A stretch of 64,000 nt of DNA from Rhynochetos jubatus. Taxonomy: Eukaryota > Chordata > Aves > Eurypygiformes > Rhynochetidae. The stretch lies in assembly GCA_027574665.1 (NCBI GenBank), contig CM050656.1, positions 5,145,001-5,209,000 on the forward strand, read 5' to 3'. Position numbers and translations under genes: made by a program. The notes below the pieces were generated by a model. It was not told the origin of the DNA. It searched no databases and worked only from the letters and a program-made list of their open reading frames with translations. Position 1 is the stretch's first letter. Every line of letters begins with the position of its first letter. Of the stretch, positions 59,301-64,000 are shown piece by piece.

Positions 59301-62300
59301 CATGGCTGTAAAAAAGCAGCTCCTGAGCCAATATAATGAGTACAAGACACAGCTGAGCTGATACAAAGTAATGCGTGGATGTCAATTTTCAGCCAACAGC
59401 GAAGTGTCAGGACGCAATTGTTTGGCAAGTCCTTTGCCCTTTATGTGTCCAAAACGGCATGTCGATGCCTTTGTACAGCGAAGGGCTCTGGATATTACAG
59501 GAAGCATTCTTCATTGCTTTTCTTTGGCTCAAAAAAACTGCAAAACCCTCAGAAATTAGAAGTGAATCACAGGTCATTTCTATTGCAAAATCTCAGTGAG
59601 AAACCTTGATCGTTCAAATCTTCTCTTTCACATATGATGACATCTTACGAGCTGTGGTGTGATGTTCCGCTTACGTATATGGAGTAAGAAACGATGACTC
59701 ACACCTTTCCCCAGTTGTTGTAAAGACAACCCTTCCTATGTAACACTATGATATATATCTGATTATGATGATAAGAGGTTTGTGTATGTTTTAGCTCCTT
59801 GTGTAATTTCCAGCCTATATTTTGGAAATAAAACAACTCGAAAATCCCAGCTTGTCCAGTTAGTTTTAGGATGAAGCATATCATGGGCATCAGTGGAAAA
59901 AGTACAGTCCAAGCTTGTTAGAAGTATAAACTTACAAACCTATTAAGGAAATTTAATGTCAAAATTAATGTGCAGACTCTGGAGAAAACCTTGCTGGTGT
60001 CAAGATATGCAGAATAACTGAATAGATTTGCTTGGATCCTTGCACAGTCTTACATTTAATTAGAGCCGCCTGAGGCAGAATCTGTCAATACAGAGATGGA
60101 AATCTCAGGTTGGGGACAGGCTGCTGACCCTCACACTGCTTGTGAGCTGGCGGACTGTTTTTCCATGGCACTACAGCATTTATTTCACAAGCATTAAGAT
60201 CCAAAATGAGGCTGGAAAACAATTTTTCTACAGACTCAGATTGGAAGCAGGTAGGACTGTGATGGAACCCTGACAACTCTTTCACACAGAAACCCTTCAG
60301 TTTATTCAGTTAACAGCTAGTTTGAGGCAACGGAGGGGGCTCAGGGGAAATGAGGAAGCATGGTAGATGAACCGTCATGATTCCAGGAACAGCTATTCCC
60401 AGCTTATCTATTTTAGGCTAGCCAGGATTCCCAGGAAGCCTTGACAGTTCTCTAGCCATGATGAGCAGTCACCTTGTCTGCCCAGCAAAGCATGGAGTCA
60501 TTCCTGTCCCACCTTACCTCTATGACAAACTCTTCCAGAAACCTCCCTCAGAGATTTCCTATGCAGATAAGCAGCAGTTTTTCTTGAGTAAGGGCCATGC
60601 TTTGTACTACAGCAGTCATCACAACGGTCTCCTGTGGCAATGAAGTCCACGAGCTAACTATAGGATGCCTGAGCAGCTATTTCCTAGTATTCTTTCACTT
60701 TCCACCAGCTGCTGTTATTATTTAACTCATTATTAGTTTCAAGTATGATGAAGCATCAAGTGGTTGTTGTTCTTACTAAGGAAAAAAATACTTGGCTGTC
60801 TGACCTCCACTTGGATGAAAGCTCATTTCTCCCTGGGGAGTTTTTCAGCATTAGTCCATCTCTGGCAACAAAAGCTGTGATTTTAGCACCCTCCAAAACA
60901 CTGGATTACAGCAACAGTGGAAATTGGGTAGTGAAGCAAAATTCACAGTATTTCCCACGAGGAGTTCTTCCTATGGACAGTCAGCAGGATGGTCACTTAT
61001 GTGTACAAGAAATTCTAGTAAAATAAACACCCCCACGCCCACCCCCAAACTTCCTGGGCTCTAAATCATCCTGCTAAATTTGATTATCACTTAAGTAAGT
61101 GATTTAGAAAGCACGATGTTCTCTGCCTTATAAGTGTTTATTCACAGCGTCAGCTAAAAGTGATAGACACTGCAGTAATTCAAACCAGAGGGTGGGGGGG
61201 GAAAAAGGAGTTATGAAAACTTGGCTTAGGCTGGAGACCAGAGAAGCTGAAGGAAGAGCAGCATTTTTGAGGGAAAGGCAAATTGAAGGAATGAAGTTTT
61301 GAAATTCCTGTCTTTCCTGCCTCCCCAGTAAGTAGGAGAATCTAGCCTTCACTGGCTTCACAGGGAACAAAGCAGAGCTTGAAGTTGGAAGCTCCTCAGC
61401 TCTCACTGGCGGTGTCTACATGGTCACTTACCCTGAGCTCCAGCTCTTGCATACACACACACAAGTCTCTGGCTTGCTCAAAACTCGCCTCTTGTTTTCT
61501 TTAAAGGCTCTCCAGAAGCACTGGACCATGCTGGCACTCAACACCAGACGCTTTAGATGTCAGAGGACCAAGGCTTGAGCGCTGAGCAGAGAGGAGAGTC
61601 TCCTCGCTAGGGTCCGTTCCTGGGAAAAGCAAATAGCCGGTTCTCACAGGCAGTGAGTTAAACCACCTGCAGATCCGCGCTGCACTGCCCCTTCTGCTGA
61701 CCTTTCTCCCTGATGCAATCTCTCTTCCAACATATGCACATCCTGTGCCTACTGCACACCGCCAAATTGGGAATGGGAATGGATTTTCCAAGCAGACGCT
61801 GACATCCCTGTGAGTAACCATCAAAACAAAGTGGCAGGAAAAGATGCCATCGCTCCTGCATGGGTTCTGCTGAGCCACACAGCTCGGCACCAAATCCCAC
61901 ATAAGATTTCTAGAAAGCCTCAAATAATTAACAGCATGAAGTTAACCGTATGTCAAACGCCTCATGGCACGTGTCCAAACTGTAAATGAGTATCTGTTAG
62001 AATTTTACTTGGAAAAGAAAAACAATAGAGGAAGATGTATTTTTTACTAATGCTCTAACGTATTTCCTTACCTATCTCCCAATCCAAGAACTTTTTCAGT
62101 TCAGTGTCCCAGTCTAGGCTCAGCACCATCCCAGTTGGATCCCATTTGCCCATCTCTAGCTTCAAACAAACTTTGAAACAAATCAGAAGTGGGGGAGGCT
62201 CTCAGCATTTTATATAGCTGTAATATAGTTAGGAATAGTTATCTGTATGATTTCCTTCCATCCTGGTAAAAAATAAGAGGATGAGAGTAGACCTAGAGGT

Positions 62301-64000
62301 GCATCAGACCTGCCATACAGCAGGCAGAGAAATGTTTCTGAAAGCCTGCGCAGCACTGAACCTCTGCCTTATTGCCCTAGGAATTCCAACAGCATTTTCA
62401 ACAACTCTAACCCAAGAGTAACAACAATAAGGTCGGAAAAAATGGTCTGTTGGACCTAAGTATGCACCAATATTAATTAATAATCCTGAGAGAGCTGGGT
62501 CAAGAATTCCAATCACAATCCCAAGAAGTGAGTCAACTGGGGATCCTAGACCTTCATGTGCATGGGGGTCTTAGACTTTCAAGAAGAGAGATTCACATTG
62601 ATCCAGAACACTGTTCCCAGCCTCAGAGATTGAAGGACCTCAGATGCAGACTCCCTGGGAATGTGTGTCTTGGTCCAGGAAAGGGTTCACGCATGTTGGA
62701 GTATGTCTTCCAAATGACAAGAAAATAGGCAACCTGATTATTCTGCCATCAGAAATGTCTTTATAAAGATGCTCTAAAAGACTCTGGCAGTGAACACGGA
62801 TAGGCACACAGCTACCAAACCAGGACATGTCCAGGTGGGCTCGGTGTCTCGGAGGTTCCCTGTCAGCCCCAGCATCAGCCCAGCCCTGACATCATACTCC
62901 AACTGCTCTTCAGCAGCTGAACCGCAGGCACTAAAGGCTGGCACTCACAAACGCAGCTTCATGTCTCTATTGTAAAGGTCTGACTCCTTTTCCTGAAGCT
63001 TTTAAGAATAGCCCTTTGAGCATAATTGAACGAGACAGATGCAGAAATCAAGAGGCCTTTGCTTTGGAAAGAGATGTGACACTCATTGATTGTTAACCAC
63101 AAAACACAGGCCTCTTTTCTGTCTCTTTTTTTTTTTTCTTTTTCTTAGTGTTAACTTCACAGTTTTTATTCCTTTGAAGTAGTTTGATATTACCAGAACC
63201 TAAGAAGCCAAAATGTCCTCATCAGCATGTTTGGGCACCCCTCCTTCAGGGAGCAGAGCCACCAAGTAGCCCCTGGGTTAACTCCTGCATCCTGATAGTT
63301 TGACTGTCATCACAGCGGCACCAGAGAGGCAGGAGGCTTGTTTTCACCTGCACCAAACACCGTGCTTACTTTAATTTCCAACTCCTATAACTCCTGTCCA
63401 CCTGCCACACCACACCACTGCCCAGAGGCTGCAGCAGAATTTCCCTGGACTGTGTGTACACAACACTTCTTGCAGGCTTACAGCGGTGCCGATGAGCCAG
63501 GCCAGTTCCACCTACAGCTGCAACAGACTCTTCAGTCCAAAACTGCAGAAGGCATTGGAAGGTTAAATTCCTCTGCAGATGAACTCTTCTGTTGCCAACA
63601 TAAGAACTGAGATTTGAAGTGCATATTGTCCCATCCATGAGTCAAATCTTTTTAAGGCATCTTATGGTTAATTACCTTCATCTTTAAAATTTTTAAGGGT
63701 GTTCCTAGTCCAGATTTGTCTGGATGTTACTTACAGCCATTGTATCTTGTTATATCTCTTTTTGACATGCAAATGAGAAGCCATTCCCACGTTAATTTTC
63801 TCCAAATTCCAAGTTGATTGGACAATTTTTTTTTTTTTAATAAAATTTAAGATGATTGGGCAGTCTATAGTGACAACCGTGGGGGAACATATTTCCATAC
63901 TACTGATTTGTCCTCAGCAATGCCCAATGCAAAGTCAAACAGTGATGCTGTAGCAGCATAGGAATTGCACAAAAGTGTGAGTCAGAATCCATCCACTCCT
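56350..64000. other. Non-coding stretch to the end of the window
   Basis: No supported gene; the longest frame is 140 codons on the minus strand (61501-61923), without recognisable motifs. Points of note are a perfect 11-bp inverted repeat at 56801-56840, two opposed SOX-like cores at 58045-58092, TATAAATA at 58176-58183 with no other promoter feature, short C- and G-runs at about 61029-61047 and 61193-61201, T12 with an acceptor-like end at 63126-63148, and T13 at 63826-63838. No repeat family is recognised beyond the CR1. Confidence 0.7.
56801..56840. repeat. Perfect 11-bp inverted repeat
   Basis: CAGATGTTGAC at 56801-56811 and its exact reverse complement GTCAACATCTG at 56830-56840 flank 18 bases. 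It could form a short stem-loop in RNA. About one such structure is expected by chance in a window this size, so no function is claimed. Confidence 0.6.

Noticed and set aside
63126-63148. T-rich tract ending in CTTAG as a splice acceptor
   Set aside because: The pyrimidine tract is good, but no exon-like open frame or donor follows; a simple T-tract explains it.
1-64000. Prokaryotic-type systems: CRISPR arrays, toxin-antitoxin pairs, prophage, operons
   Set aside because: No regularly spaced repeats, no dense coding, no ribosome-binding sites, and eukaryotic CR1 DNA is present; the host is a vertebrate.

Overview
This window looks like ordinary non-coding nuclear DNA from a sauropsid vertebrate, most probably a bird. 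The strongest pointer is a 3'-terminal CR1 LINE fragment on the minus strand at about 55932-56345. Its decayed frame still reads like the C-terminal tail of CR1 ORF2. Only one clear transposable-element copy in 64 kb, plus short A-, T- and CA/C-rich low-complexity tracts, fits the sparse repeat landscape of bird genomes better than a mammal, crocodile or turtle. Nothing suggests a bacterium, phage or plasmid: there are no closely packed long frames, ribosome-binding sites, operons, tRNA or rRNA genes, or CRISPR arrays.

No protein-coding gene could be supported. The longest open frame on either strand is 175 codons (3813-4340, minus). A frame of that length is expected by chance in this much moderately AT-rich DNA, and its translation resembles no family I recognise. 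The window therefore reads as intergenic sequence or the inside of a very long intron. A few places have splice-site-like architecture (2531-2566, 3058-3298, 15840-16094, 40207-40261, 50385 onward) and could be exons of an unannotated transcript. All are weak without RNA evidence.

Layout: 1-13000 is plain non-coding DNA with two splice-like candidates near 2.5-3.3 kb and faint old-repeat traces. At 13.0-13.4 kb there is a compact cluster: a CRE-like inverted repeat, a small CpG-dense patch with a 12-bp palindrome, and a homeodomain-type AT-rich flank. At 22.2-23.1 kb lie two copies of old sauropsid-type repeats whose halves resemble inverted repeats. At 34823-35079 a unit of about 128 bp is duplicated head to tail at roughly 96% identity, the most striking recent event in the window. 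MIR/CORE-SINE-like remnants lie at 38.35 and 41.14 kb. Around 49.4-49.5 kb, 52.65 kb and 58.05 kb there are clusters of developmental transcription-factor-like motifs (SOX, TCF/LEF, homeodomain). A G10-T-G6 run lies at 52510, a tetranucleotide microsatellite at 54.6 kb, and the CR1 at 55.9 kb. From 56.35 kb to the end nothing stronger than single motifs is visible.

There is no evidence here for a novel multi-gene system. If the window has a function, it is most likely regulatory (long-range enhancers) or a non-coding transcript. Conservation and RNA data would decide that; the sequence alone does not.
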